NCBI RefSeq assembly: GCF_920984675.1
Contig: NZ_CAKLBV010000004.1
Coordinates: 1-64,000, forward strand
Source of the DNA: Methylobacterium sp. Leaf118
GTDB taxonomy: Bacteria; Pseudomonadota; Alphaproteobacteria; Rhizobiales; Beijerinckiaceae
Direction of reading: 5' to 3'
DNA length: 64,000 bases
Every line of letters begins with the position of its first letter. The first letter of the stretch is position 1. The translations under genes were made by a program, and so were the position numbers. A model generated the notes under the pieces. That model did not search any database. It was not told where the DNA came from and was given only the letters and a program-made list of their open reading frames with translations. Of the stretch, positions 25,443-34,834 are shown piece by piece.

Positions 25443-27122
25443 TCAGAGACGGTAGCGCTCGGCCAGAGCCATCAGACCCTGCGCGAGTTCGGTGAGGTTG
25501 GCGGACGCCGTCTCGACCTCGCGGGTGCCGGCGGCCGTCTGCTGGCTCGCCTGCCGGATGTTCTGGAGGGCGCCCATCACCTGCTCGATGCCGAGCTGCT
25601 GCTGGTTCGTCGAGGCGACGATCTGCTGGAAGGTCTGCACGCCTTCCTCCACGCGGGCGGCCATCTCCTCGATGGTGCGCACGGTGGCGTCGGTGCGGGA
25701 CTTTCCGGTGGCGGCGCGCTTCACCGCTTCCTCGGTCAGCATGACCGACGAATTGATGCCGCGCTGGATCTCCGAGAGGATCATCCGGACCTGCGTCGTC
25801 GCCGCCTTGGCCTGATCGGCGAGGAGCTTCATCTCGGAGGCGACGACGGCGAAGCTGCGCCCGCTCTCGCCCGCCGCGGCCGCCTCGATCGCGGCGTTGA
25901 GCGCCAGCAGATGCGTGCGCTCGGAGATATCGTTGACCGTGACGATGATCTCGCCGATCGCCTGGGTCTTCTCCGACAGCGCGACGATGTTGCCGGCGAC
26001 CGCCTCGCCCTGCTCGCGGATCGAGTCCATCGCCTTGGCGGTATCGGTCGCCGCCCGCAGCCCCGAGCGGGCGGTCTGGGCCGCGGCCTGGGCCGACGCG
26101 ATGACCTCACTCGCCCGCTTCGAGATCTGCGCCCCCGAATGGGTGATCTCGTCGACCGTCGCGGCGGTCTCCTGCACGGCGGCGAACTGCTCCTCGACGC
26201 TGGCCGCCTGCTCCTGGGCGGAGGCGCGGATCTCGGCCGCCGCGGCGTTGAGGTCGGTGGTCGCCGCCCGGTTGGTGCGGGCGAGATCGGCCAGCCCCGC
26301 CGTCATGCCATTGAGGGTGGCGCTGAGGCGGCCGATCTCGTCCTGTCCGGTGCGGGCGATGCGTCCCGTCAGGTCGCCGGAACCGATGCGCTCGACGAAG
26401 CGCATCACCTCCTCCAGCGGACGCACCACGGCGCGGCTGATGAGAATCGTGACGAGAACCGAGAGAATCATCGAGGCGAGGACGGTGAGCGCGATCGACA
26501 GGCGGCTCGCCTCGTAGACCTCGCGCACGCTGCGCTGCCCCGCGCTGATCACGCCGTCGAGGGCGATGCGGGCATTGGCGATGCCGCGCAGGAGTCCGTC
26601 ATGCAGGCGGTTGATCTCCTCGTTACGGGCCTCGACGGTGGCCACGTCCCGGGCGTTGACCGCCTGAAGCTGGACCTCGCTCGCCGCGCGCACCTGCCGG
26701 AACCCCTCGGACACCTCGTCGATCACCCCGCCGAGGCGGATCCAGGCGGTGGTCCGGTCGGTCGAGATCGAGGCGGCGCGGTATTCCTTGATCTCCGCCG
26801 TGATGACGCTGAGCAGCCGCTCCAGCTCCGTGGCGTTCTGGCGCCAGCTGCCCAGAAACTCGTCCTGCTGGCGCATCGGGGCGGCGTTCTGCGCCTGGGC
26901 CAGCACCGAAATCACCGCGTTGCGGCGCACGAGCCCCATGTTGCGCGAGATGTTGCCGAGGTCGTCGAGCTGGCGCAGCACGGCGATGTCCCGGGCCACG
27001 ATCAGGTCCGTCATGTCGCGCACGGTGGCGATCTGCCGGAGCGCGTAGGCTCCGAGCATCGCCACGATGAGGCTCGCCGCCACGAAGCCGAGGAGAATGC
27101 GTTTTCCGATCGAGAGCGACAC
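25443..27122 (-). CDS. Methyl-accepting chemotaxis protein
   Basis: A 559-residue transmembrane receptor. TM1 is at about 9-27, followed by a periplasmic four-helix-bundle region, TM2 at about 206-228, a HAMP domain, and a long signalling coiled coil. The hairpin tip is IVTVNDISERTHLLALNAAI, close to consensus. It starts with GTG at 27122. It is the last gene of the cluster CheW, CheR-TPR, CheW, MCP, like a rearranged Wsp surface-sensing set, but no CheA or CheB is nearby. Confidence 0.95.
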   Translation of the reverse strand: MSLSIGKRILLGFVAASLIVAMLGAYALRQIATVRDMTDLIVARDIAVLRQLDDLGNISRNMGLVRRNAVISVLAQAQNAAPMRQQDEFLGSWRQNATELERLLSVITAEIKEYRAASISTDRTTAWIRLGGVIDEVSEGFRQVRAASEVQLQAVNARDVATVEARNEEINRLHDGLLRGIANARIALDGVISAGQRSVREVYEASRLSIALTVLASMILSVLVTILISRAVVRPLEEVMRFVERIGSGDLTGRIARTGQDEIGRLSATLNGMTAGLADLARTNRAATTDLNAAAAEIRASAQEQAASVEEQFAAVQETAATVDEITHSGAQISKRASEVIASAQAAAQTARSGLRAATDTAKAMDSIREQGEAVAGNIVALSEKTQAIGEIIVTVNDISERTHLLALNAAIEAAAAGESGRSFAVVASEMKLLADQAKAATTQVRMILSEIQRGINSSVMLTEEAVKRAATGKSRTDATVRTIEEMAARVEEGVQTFQQIVASTNQQQLGIEQVMGALQNIRQASQQTAAGTREVETASANLTELAQGLMALAERYRL

Positions 27123-27173
27123 GGGCGTACGATGGCTCCGGCGGGTCAGAAAGGGGCGGCGGGTTCGGGTGGG

Positions 27174-27716
27174 TCAGGCGAGGAAGCGGGCCAGCAGAGC
27201 CGGCAGGTCGAGGATCGCGAAACCGTCGCGGACATCGCCCGTCCGGTCCGAACCCGGAGGGGCATAGCCGAGAAGCGGCCGGCCTCCCAGAGCCTGCGCC
27301 TCCGACGGATCGGAATGCAGCGCCGCCGCCTCGATCTGGGCGATGCCGACCACCCGGTCCACGGCGAGGACGACCGGCGGATCCGGCCCCCGAAGCCGCA
27401 CGAAATGGCCGCTCGCGCCGCCTGCGCCGTCGAGGCCGAGGCAGGCGGAGAGATCGAGCACGCTGACGATCACACCGGCCGTCGCTGCGATGCCCCGGAA
27501 TGTCGCGGGCGCCCCGGGCAGGGCCGTGCAGGGCCGCTCCGGCGTCACGCCGGCCACCGCCGCGAGCGGCAGGCCGTAGCGTTCCGGACCGCAGGCGCAG
27601 ACGAGGAACGCGGTCACCGCCGCCGCGGGCGCCTGGTCGATCGTCCGTCCGGCCAGGGCGGCGGCGCGGGCGTCGAGCAGCGCGGCGGTGCGGACGGAGA
27701 GGGCGGTCTCGCTCAT
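27174..27716 (-). CDS. cheW: CheW-type coupling protein (WspD-like)
   Basis: A 180-residue CheW-domain protein with an N-terminal extension of about 35 residues. FLVCACGPERYGLPLAAVAG opens the domain, and GVIVSVLDLSACLGL and VVLAVDRVVGI follow. It should link the MCP to a CheA kinase. The ATG at 27716 overlaps the stop of the upstream cheR by four bases, which fixes the start. Confidence 0.88.
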   Translation of the reverse strand: MSETALSVRTAALLDARAAALAGRTIDQAPAAAVTAFLVCACGPERYGLPLAAVAGVTPERPCTALPGAPATFRGIAATAGVIVSVLDLSACLGLDGAGGASGHFVRLRGPDPPVVLAVDRVVGIAQIEAAALHSDPSEAQALGGRPLLGYAPPGSDRTGDVRDGFAILDLPALLARFLA

Positions 27717-29173
27717 GGGGTGGCTCCGGCGATTCCGGCCAGCAGCGCCCGCGCGTTCTCGGCCATGCGTGCGGCGCTCACCCCATCTCCCTCCGGCAGC
27801 CCCATCCCGGGCGGCAGTCCTTGCGCGAGGCGCAGCGCGTTGTCGAGGGCACGGGCCGCCTGGGATGGACGTCCGCTCCGGGCCAGGAGCAGGCCGAGCT
27901 GGTAATGGGCCATGACGAAGCCCCGGTCGAGGAACAGGGCCCGCCGGAGGGCCTGCTCGGCGTCCGCCTCGCGACCGAGATCGAGCGCGAGCAAGCCCTC
28001 GTAGTAGCGCAGGGCCGGGTCGGTGCCATACGCCGCGAGACCCTCCTGGAGAACGCGCCAAGCCTGCGCGGTCTTGCCGGAATCGGCGAGGCTTCGGACG
28101 CTGTCGCGCAGGGCGGCGGGCGAGGCGCCGGGCTCGCCGTCATCCGGCCGGTCTCCCTCGATCGACGGCCGCGTGGCCGGAGCCGGCACCACCACCGGGG
28201 GCGGCGCCGGGACGACGGGAACCACGGCGGGAGCGGGCACGACCGGAGCGGGGACGAAGGCGGGCGGTGCGGACGAGGGGGCGGTCACCGTCCCGGTCGG
28301 GCGGTAGGCGACGGTACCGGGCAGGGCCACCGGCTCCAGCCATTGTCCGAAGGCCGGATTGGGCTCGGCGTGGCCGATCAGCAGCCAGCCGCCGCCTTCG
28401 AGCCTTTGACCCAGCGCCCGCACGATGCGGTTCACATGGTCCGCGCTGAAGTAGATCAGCACGTTGCGGCAGAGGATCAGGTCGTAGGCGGCGCCCGGGG
28501 CCACGGCCTCGATCAGGGCGAGCAGATTTTGCCGTTCGAACCGGACCATGCGGCGGTAGACGGCGCGCAGGGCGTAACCGCCCCTCGGCTGACCGGGCCG
28601 GGCCGGCGTGTTGCGGAACCAGCGGACGCGTTCGGGCTCACCGAGAGTCCGGAGCGCCCAGGGGCCGAACTCGGCCGCGCGGGCGGTGGCGAGGGCGGCC
28701 TCGCTGATGTCGGTGCCGAGGATCGTCACCGACCAGTCCGGCAGGGCCTCACCGAGGAGTTCGTGAACGAGGATCGCCAGGGAATAGGGCTCGGCACCAG
28801 TGGAGCAGCCCGCGCTCCAGATCCGCAGGGTCCGGGTGGCCCGCCGTGCGGCGATCAGGTCCGGCAGGATCGTGTCGCGCAACGCCTCGAATTGCTCGGC
28901 ATAGCGGAAGAAGAACGTCTCGCCGATGGTGATCTCGGCTTCCAGCTCCACCCACTCCTCGCGTCCGCCGGGCCCGTCGAGCAGAGCCAGATAGGCCGTG
29001 CAGTCGGGCAGCCCGCAGACCTTCAGGCGGCGGCGGACCCGGTCGTGGAGCAGGTCGTCCTTGTCGGCGTAGTAATTGTGCCCGGTTCGGGCGATGACCC
29101 GCGCCTTCAGGACCGGGAACCCGGCATCGGCGGCCGCGCCCCCGGCGCGCCGCGTCCGTTCGACCGGCCCCAT
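27713..29173 (-). CDS. cheR: CheR methyltransferase with C-terminal TPR (WspC-like)
   Basis: A protein of about 486 residues. The N-terminal CheR helical domain is followed by the SAM-binding fold: RIWSAGCSTGAEPYSLAI, ILGTDISEAAL, and LILCRNVLIYF. A Pro/Val/Ala-rich linker (residues about 300-340) leads to tetratricopeptide-like repeats (about 350-460). This layout is that of WspC-type receptor methyltransferases. ATG 29173 is preferred over GTG 29176. It lies between two CheW genes with almost no gap. Confidence 0.93.
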   Translation of the reverse strand: MGPVERTRRAGGAAADAGFPVLKARVIARTGHNYYADKDDLLHDRVRRRLKVCGLPDCTAYLALLDGPGGREEWVELEAEITIGETFFFRYAEQFEALRDTILPDLIAARRATRTLRIWSAGCSTGAEPYSLAILVHELLGEALPDWSVTILGTDISEAALATARAAEFGPWALRTLGEPERVRWFRNTPARPGQPRGGYALRAVYRRMVRFERQNLLALIEAVAPGAAYDLILCRNVLIYFSADHVNRIVRALGQRLEGGGWLLIGHAEPNPAFGQWLEPVALPGTVAYRPTGTVTAPSSAPPAFVPAPVVPAPAVVPVVPAPPPVVVPAPATRPSIEGDRPDDGEPGASPAALRDSVRSLADSGKTAQAWRVLQEGLAAYGTDPALRYYEGLLALDLGREADAEQALRRALFLDRGFVMAHYQLGLLLARSGRPSQAARALDNALRLAQGLPPGMGLPEGDGVSAARMAENARALLAGIAGATP

Positions 29174-29184
29174 CACGGCAGGCC

Positions 29185-29700
29185 TCAGGCCGCCCCCGTC
29201 ACCGCGAAGTGGGTCAGGCGGGCGCGGGCGCGCTCGGCCAGAGCGTCGAGGCGAACGCGCTCCTCCCGGGAGAGGATGCGGGCCAGCGAGAGAAGATGCA
29301 CGAGCCTGGACCCTTGCCCAGCCCCTTGCCCAGACCCTTGGGCGAATTCAGCGACGACGCAGCCGTTCAGGCTGCGGTCGGGCGCGACCGGACGCAGGCT
29401 CCCCTCCGGAACCCGCACCATGTCCAGGGCCCGGTCGACGAGGAGGCCGAGGCGGCGGTCGCCGGCCAGGACCACGTGGCGATAGGGGTCGCTCGGATCG
29501 GTGGCGCGCAGGCCGAACAAGGCCGCCAGATCGACCACCGGCACGGGCGCGCCCCCGAGGTTGAGCAGACCCGCGAGCGGCCCTCCCGCTTCCGGCGGCG
29601 CGTGCAGGCGCGGGAGCGGCAGGACCTCGCGGATGTCGGATTGCGGCAGGGCACAGGGAATGCCCGCCACGTCGAGAAGGAGATAGGCCGCGCTCGCCAT
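29185..29700 (-). CDS. cheW: CheW-type coupling protein (WspB-like)
   Basis: A 171-residue CheW-domain protein. YLLLDVAGIPCALPQSDIRE begins the domain; LAGLLNLGGAPVPVVDLAALFGL and RRLGLLVDRALDMVRV follow. It is the first gene of the chemosensory operon, 11 bases before cheR. The presence of two CheW proteins and a CheR-TPR is characteristic of Wsp-like systems, which sense surfaces and feed c-di-GMP or similar outputs; the output here is unknown. Confidence 0.87.
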   Translation of the reverse strand: MASAAYLLLDVAGIPCALPQSDIREVLPLPRLHAPPEAGGPLAGLLNLGGAPVPVVDLAALFGLRATDPSDPYRHVVLAGDRRLGLLVDRALDMVRVPEGSLRPVAPDRSLNGCVVAEFAQGSGQGAGQGSRLVHLLSLARILSREERVRLDALAERARARLTHFAVTGAA

Positions 29701-29856
29701 TGATATCCCGTCTCGGCCGCCCGCCGGGGGGACGGACGAAAGGTTCGCCCATCGTTCCGGACCATAGGGAAGTGAAGCGGCGAAGGACACCAAGGAGCCC
29801 TGAGCCGGGCGTCACGATCCCGAGGGGCGCCGCACCGAGGATCGCGCCGCGCCGGG

Positions 29857-30333
29857 TCAGGCGACCTTCTGGCGGGAACGGGGCTTCGTCTCGGGCTGCG
29901 GCTCCTCCGCGCGGGCACCCGGGCGGCCGAGACCGATCGACTTGGCCAGGGCCGAACGCTGCGCGGCGTAGTTCGGCGCGACCATCGGATAGTCGTTCGG
30001 CAGGTTGTACCGCTGGCGATAGGAGTACGGATCGAGACCGTGCGTGCCGAGGTGACGCTTCAGCGTCTTGTACGGCTTGCCGTCGATGAAGCTGATGATC
30101 GCGTCCGGCGTCACGGACTTGCGGACCTGAGCCGGGGTCGGCTTCTCGACGACCTCCTCAGCCGGCGCCGCGGCAACGGCGGTCCCGCCCAGGCTGGTCA
30201 GTGCCACGTGCACGTTGATGATCAAGGCCGGAAGCTCAGATGCAGGCACCGAGTTGTTCGACACATAGGACGAGACGATGTCGCTCGCGAGCTCTACGAA
30301 GTCGTTGAACGATTTTTGGTTTTCTTCCGTCAT
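29857..30333 (-). CDS. mucR: MucR/Ros-family transcriptional regulator
   Basis: A 158-residue DNA-binding regulator. The zinc-finger-like region is TPDAIISFIDGKPYKTLKRH, and PNDYPMVAPNYAAQRSALAK follows. The first metal-ligand position is S81 in place of Cys; D84, H94 and H98 are kept. It may bind little or no zinc, like the Cys-less Ml proteins of Mesorhizobium. MucR proteins are H-NS-like repressors of exopolysaccharide, motility and pili. The ATG at 30333 was chosen from the family terminus MTEENQKSF. Confidence 0.94.
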   Translation of the reverse strand: MTEENQKSFNDFVELASDIVSSYVSNNSVPASELPALIINVHVALTSLGGTAVAAAPAEEVVEKPTPAQVRKSVTPDAIISFIDGKPYKTLKRHLGTHGLDPYSYRQRYNLPNDYPMVAPNYAAQRSALAKSIGLGRPGARAEEPQPETKPRSRQKVA

Positions 30334-30524
30334 TCTGCTTGTCCGCTCCAGAGGCCCCCGCTCGCGAAGATCATACGCGTCGCGAAATGATGCAAGAGAC
30401 GATTCTGAAAAACTACGCATGGCTTGTGGGTATTGAGGCCGGAACACTCAAGTCCAATGCCTCCGCCGGAACGTAGAATGGCAAATGTAAGGGAACTCCG
30501 CCCGCTCAGTGCGGACGGCCGAGT

Positions 30525-33500
30525 TCAGACCCCGGCCACCGGTTCGCGCGCCGCCTCCGAAGCCCCGACGCGGCGGAAGCCGCCGTAGCGCAGGGCAAGC
30601 GTCGGAAGGATCAGGAGGTTTAGAACCGTCGAACTCGCGAGGCCTCCGAGGATCACCAGAGCCATCGGACCTTCGATCTCGCGGCCCGGCTCGCCCGCGC
30701 CGAGCGCCAGCGGAAGCAGGCCGAGGCCGGTGACGAGCGACGTCATCAGGATCGGCACGAGACGATCTGCCGCGCCCGCGATCGCGGTTTCCGGCCCCCA
30801 TACCTGGCCCTCGACAGTCGTGAGGTGCTCGTAATGCGACATCATCATGATGGTGTTGCGCAATGAAATGCCGAACAGGGTCACGAAGCCGACAATGGAG
30901 CCGAGCGAGACGACTGCGCCCGACATCGCCACGGCGATGACGCCGCCGACGAAGGCGAAGGGCAGGTTGACCAGCACCAGAATGAGGTTGCGGGTCGATC
31001 CGGTGACGACCGCCAGCAACACCACGATGCCGAGGCCGGCGAGGCCCGAATAGGCGATCAGGTCGCGCCGGGCCCGGGCCTGTGCTTCCGCCGAGCCGGT
31101 GAAGCTCACATAGACGCCATCGGGCAGCTTGACCTCGCGGGCGATCTTGCGCTGGGCCGCCTCGACGAAGGAGGCGACGTCCCGCTCCTCGACATTGGAC
31201 GTGATCGTCTGCACCCGCTGCGCGCCGCGGTGCTGCACGGCGTAGCGTCCTGAGGTCTCGTAGATGTCGGCGACCTGGGAGAGGCGAATGAAGCTGCCGC
31301 CCCGCACCCGGATCGGCAGGTCGCCGATCGCGAAGATCCGCGTCCGGGCGGCGCGTTCCAGGATGACGATGACGTTGAACACCGCGTTGCCCTGGTAGGC
31401 TTGGCCCACCACGTCGCCCTGATAGGCGGTGCGCACGATCTCCAGCACCTCGACGGCATCGAGGCCCCAATGGCGCAGGTCGCTGGCGCGCAGGGATACG
31501 TTGACCTGCGGCAGCCCCGCCGGTGAGGCGAGTTGCACGTCGGCCGCCCCGCGCACTTCGGCGAGTTCGCGGGCGACGTCCCGGGCGGCGGCCTCGATCC
31601 GCTCCAGGTCGTTGCCGAAGACATGGACCGCGACCGGTGCGGTGAAGCCCGAGACCGTCTCCTCGATGCGCTCGGTCAGGAAGGTCTTGAGCGAGAAGCT
31701 CGCCCCCGGCGTCGCCGCCATCACGGCCCGGATGCCGGCCCCGGCCCGCTCCTGGCCGTCCCCGTCGAGGCCCGGGGTCAGGTCGATGTGGATCTCGCTG
31801 TAATGGGTTCCGCCGACATCGTAGCCGGCCTCGGCCCGTCCGACCTGTTGGGCGACCGTGCGCACCCCGGGGACCTGTTTCAGCCGTGCCGTCAGGTGCC
31901 GCCCGAGCCGCAGGGATTCCTCGAGCGAGGTCCCCGGGGCAGCGGCCATGTGCAGGATCAGGTGGCCTTCCTTGAGGTCCGGGAGGAAGGCACCGCCGAA
32001 GTAGGGCGTGAGCGCACCCGCGCCGAGAACGGCGGCGAGGCCCGCCGCCATCACCATGCGGGGGCGCCGCTCCATGCGGCCGAGCAGCCGGGCATAGGCC
32101 GACCGCGAGGCCCGCATCAGCGGCGGATCGCGGGAGGGCAGGTCGCGCCGTCGGGCGAGGAGGAGCATGGAGAGCGCCGGCGTCAGCGTCAGCGCGACTG
32201 CGAGGGAGGCCAGCACGGCGAGGATGTAGGCGAGCGCCAGCGGGCCGAACAGGCGGCCGGCGACCCCCGTGAGCGCCAGCACCGGCAGGAAGACCAGCAG
32301 AACCGCGACGGTCGCGTAGGTGACCGAGACCCGCACCTCCATCACGGCGTCGAGGACGATCTCGGCACCGGGCCGGGGCAGGGGAATTCGACGGTTCTCC
32401 CGCAGGCGCCGGACCACGTTCTCGACGCCGATCACCGCGTCGTCCACCACCTCGCCGATGGCGATGGCGAGCCCGCCCAGCGTCATGGCGTTGAGGCTCT
32501 CGCCGAGGGCGGCGAGCACGACCACCGCCGCGAGCAGGGAGAGCGGAATCGCCACCGCACTGACGAGGCTGGTGCGCCAGTCCAGCAGGAACAGGAACAG
32601 CACCACGGTCACGAGGACGCCGCCGAGCGCCAGGGCCTGGATCACGTGGCCGTTGGCCACCGCGATGAAGTTCGCCGGGCGGAACAGGTCGGCGCGCAGG
32701 GCGATGCCCTCGCGCTCCAGCCCCGGCCGCAGCTCCGCGAGCGCCGCCTCGACGCGGGCGGTGACGTCCACGGTGTTGGCCCCGATCTGCGCGCCGACCA
32801 TCAGCAACACGCCGGTCTGCCCGTCGATCTGCGCGGCGCTGATCGGCGGCTCGGGAGCGTCGCGCACCTCGGCGACGTCGCCGAGCGTCACGCTGGCGCC
32901 GCCCTCGTTCACGAGGACCGTCCGGGCGACTTCCTCCGGGGTCAGCGATTGCCCCTCGGTCTGAAGGGCGATGCGCTGATTGGCGGTGTCCACGAAGCCC
33001 GCGCCGCGCACGCCGGTCGCCTTGCGGGCCGCCGCCAGCACATCGTTGAGGCCGAGATTGAACCGCACGAGGTCGTGCGTGCGCACCTGCACCTGGATCG
33101 AGCGGAGATCACCGCCGTAGACCAGAACCTCGGCGATGCCGGGCACCGCGAGCAGGCGCAGGCGCAAGCGCCAGTCCGCCACCGTGCGCAGGTCGAGGAG
33201 CGAGCGGGTCTGCGAGGTCAGCCCGACGAGGAGCACGGTGCCGGTGGAGGAGGTCAGCGCCGTCATGGCCGGCGGCATCACGCCCTGGGGCAGGCGGCCG
33301 GCGACCGCGGCGAGGCGCTCGTTGACGAGTTGGCGCACCCGGTAGATGTCGCTGCCGGTGTCGAACGTGGCGCTCACCACCGACAGGCCCTGGATCGAGT
33401 TCGAGCGCAGGGAGGCGACCCCGGGCAAACCGTTGATCGCGCCTTCGATGGTCTGGGTGACGATGACCTCGACCTGCTCCGGGCTCAGGCCCGGCGCCTC

Positions 33501-33680
33501 GGTCTGCACCGTGACCATCGGCGGGGCGAATTCGGGAAAGACGTCGTACTTGGCCTCGCCCAAGGCCATCGCGCCGTAGACCGCGAGCGCCAGGGCGAGC
33601 GCCAGGACCACGCCGGGGAAGCGCACCGCGAAGGCGACCAGGGCGGCCTGGGGCCCAAGATGCGGGGAGGGCGCGGACAT
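30525..33680 (-). CDS. RND efflux pump, heavy-metal (CusA/CzcA) type
   Basis: A protein of about 1051 residues with the RND layout: TM1 near 12-35, a large periplasmic porter domain, a TM cluster, a second porter domain and a TM cluster. KYDVFPEFAPPMVTVQTEAPG and the TM4 region GGLAIAIGEVVDDAVIGVEN identify the heavy-metal-efflux branch. It exports cations by proton antiport. The ATG at 33680 stands two bases after the stop of the adaptor gene. No outer-membrane channel gene is in the window. Confidence 0.93.
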   Translation of the reverse strand: MSAPSPHLGPQAALVAFAVRFPGVVLALALALAVYGAMALGEAKYDVFPEFAPPMVTVQTEAPGLSPEQVEVIVTQTIEGAINGLPGVASLRSNSIQGLSVVSATFDTGSDIYRVRQLVNERLAAVAGRLPQGVMPPAMTALTSSTGTVLLVGLTSQTRSLLDLRTVADWRLRLRLLAVPGIAEVLVYGGDLRSIQVQVRTHDLVRFNLGLNDVLAAARKATGVRGAGFVDTANQRIALQTEGQSLTPEEVARTVLVNEGGASVTLGDVAEVRDAPEPPISAAQIDGQTGVLLMVGAQIGANTVDVTARVEAALAELRPGLEREGIALRADLFRPANFIAVANGHVIQALALGGVLVTVVLFLFLLDWRTSLVSAVAIPLSLLAAVVVLAALGESLNAMTLGGLAIAIGEVVDDAVIGVENVVRRLRENRRIPLPRPGAEIVLDAVMEVRVSVTYATVAVLLVFLPVLALTGVAGRLFGPLALAYILAVLASLAVALTLTPALSMLLLARRRDLPSRDPPLMRASRSAYARLLGRMERRPRMVMAAGLAAVLGAGALTPYFGGAFLPDLKEGHLILHMAAAPGTSLEESLRLGRHLTARLKQVPGVRTVAQQVGRAEAGYDVGGTHYSEIHIDLTPGLDGDGQERAGAGIRAVMAATPGASFSLKTFLTERIEETVSGFTAPVAVHVFGNDLERIEAAARDVARELAEVRGAADVQLASPAGLPQVNVSLRASDLRHWGLDAVEVLEIVRTAYQGDVVGQAYQGNAVFNVIVILERAARTRIFAIGDLPIRVRGGSFIRLSQVADIYETSGRYAVQHRGAQRVQTITSNVEERDVASFVEAAQRKIAREVKLPDGVYVSFTGSAEAQARARRDLIAYSGLAGLGIVVLLAVVTGSTRNLILVLVNLPFAFVGGVIAVAMSGAVVSLGSIVGFVTLFGISLRNTIMMMSHYEHLTTVEGQVWGPETAIAGAADRLVPILMTSLVTGLGLLPLALGAGEPGREIEGPMALVILGGLASSTVLNLLILPTLALRYGGFRRVGASEAAREPVAGV

Positions 33681-33682
33681 GC

Positions 33683-34834
33683 TCAGTCGTCGTCGTCCAT
33701 GGGGGCCGGCGACTGCGCCCGCGCCTCCTCCGAGAGGAGCGCCTGGGCCCCTTGCGTGACGATCTCGGTCTCCTCCGCGAGGTCGCCGACCACGAAGGAA
33801 TCGGCCGACATCGGCGTACCCGGCAGGAGGCGATGGCGGGCGAAGGCCCCGTCGGCCACGGCGCGGTAGAACCACGCTCCGCCCTGCCAGTGCACCACCG
33901 CGCCCTCCGGCACGAGGAGGCCGTTGGCGCCCCGGTCGGTGGTGATGAAGGCCAGGGTGCTCATGCCGGGCAGGAGGCCGCTGTCGCCGGCCACGGTATA
34001 GAACAGGCTGACGCCCTGGATGCGCTGGTCGGTGCGCGTCGCGGGGGACACGTAGCGCAGGGCCACCCGCTCGCTCTGGGGCGGCACCTCGGCGAAGGCG
34101 AGATCGGGCCGGCCCTTCAGCGTCTCGCCGGGCGGCAGCGTGACCTGCACGAGGAACTCGGTGCGCTCGATCAGCCGGGTGACGGCGGAGGAGCGCTCGA
34201 CGATGGCCCGGCCGATCTCCGGCCCCCATTCTTGCTGGGCGGTCGCCGCCAGGGTGCGAACCTGCGATTGCGCCGCCGAGAGGGCCGCCTGATCGGTCTG
34301 ATAGGTGCCCTCCGCGGTCTCGACCTGGACCTGGGTGGCGTATTGGCCGAGGCTGCGAGCCCGCTGGAGCGCGCTCTTCGAGACGTCGGCCTTGGCCTGG
34401 GCCGTGCGCAGCATCGCCTGGGCGCTGGCATAGGCGTTGGTCAGGTCGGTCACCCGGGCGAGATCCAGCACGCTGCCATAGGCCTGGATCTCGATCCGAT
34501 GGCGCATCGGCGCCACCCGGGCGGTCTCGACGCCGACCCGGTCCCGCTCCTCGGCATCGAGGCGCACCACCACCCGGCCGCCTTCCAGGGCCGTGCGCTG
34601 GACCGGTCCGGCGACGGGGGCATCGCTTCGGGAAAGGGTTGCAGGAGGAGCCGCAGGGGGGGCCGTCCGAGAAGCGGGGGCGCTGCCACCCTGCCATTGC
34701 GCCGCCACCCGGCGCAGGCCGTCGAGGTCCGGAAAATGGCCGAGCAAGCGGGGCTCGACCGCGAGCGCAAGGCCGGACAGGGCGACGACCAGCGCGCCGA
34801 CGAGCCACCGCGTCGAGCTGCCTCGCCCCTTCAC
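33683..34834 (-). CDS. RND periplasmic adaptor (CusB-like)
   Basis: A 383-residue membrane-fusion protein. The N-terminal anchor is at residues 10-27, then the lipoyl-like hairpin and coiled coil (LTNAYASAQAMLRTAQAKAD), a beta-barrel, and a C-terminal membrane-proximal domain (TDRGANGLLVPEGAVVHWQGG). It starts with GTG 34834 behind a GGGAGCGG ribosome-binding site. It forms a two-gene operon with the RND pump. Metal-binding residues typical of CusB (Met triad) were not obvious, so the substrate is open. Confidence 0.9.
   Translation of the reverse strand: MKGRGSSTRWLVGALVVALSGLALAVEPRLLGHFPDLDGLRRVAAQWQGGSAPASRTAPPAAPPATLSRSDAPVAGPVQRTALEGGRVVVRLDAEERDRVGVETARVAPMRHRIEIQAYGSVLDLARVTDLTNAYASAQAMLRTAQAKADVSKSALQRARSLGQYATQVQVETAEGTYQTDQAALSAAQSQVRTLAATAQQEWGPEIGRAIVERSSAVTRLIERTEFLVQVTLPPGETLKGRPDLAFAEVPPQSERVALRYVSPATRTDQRIQGVSLFYTVAGDSGLLPGMSTLAFITTDRGANGLLVPEGAVVHWQGGAWFYRAVADGAFARHRLLPGTPMSADSFVVGDLAEETEIVTQGAQALLSEEARAQSPAPMDDDD

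Noticed and set aside
31533..33869. Long plus-strand open frame opposite the RND pump
   Set aside because: The opposite strand encodes a full RND transporter with all motifs; this frame is a composition artefact.
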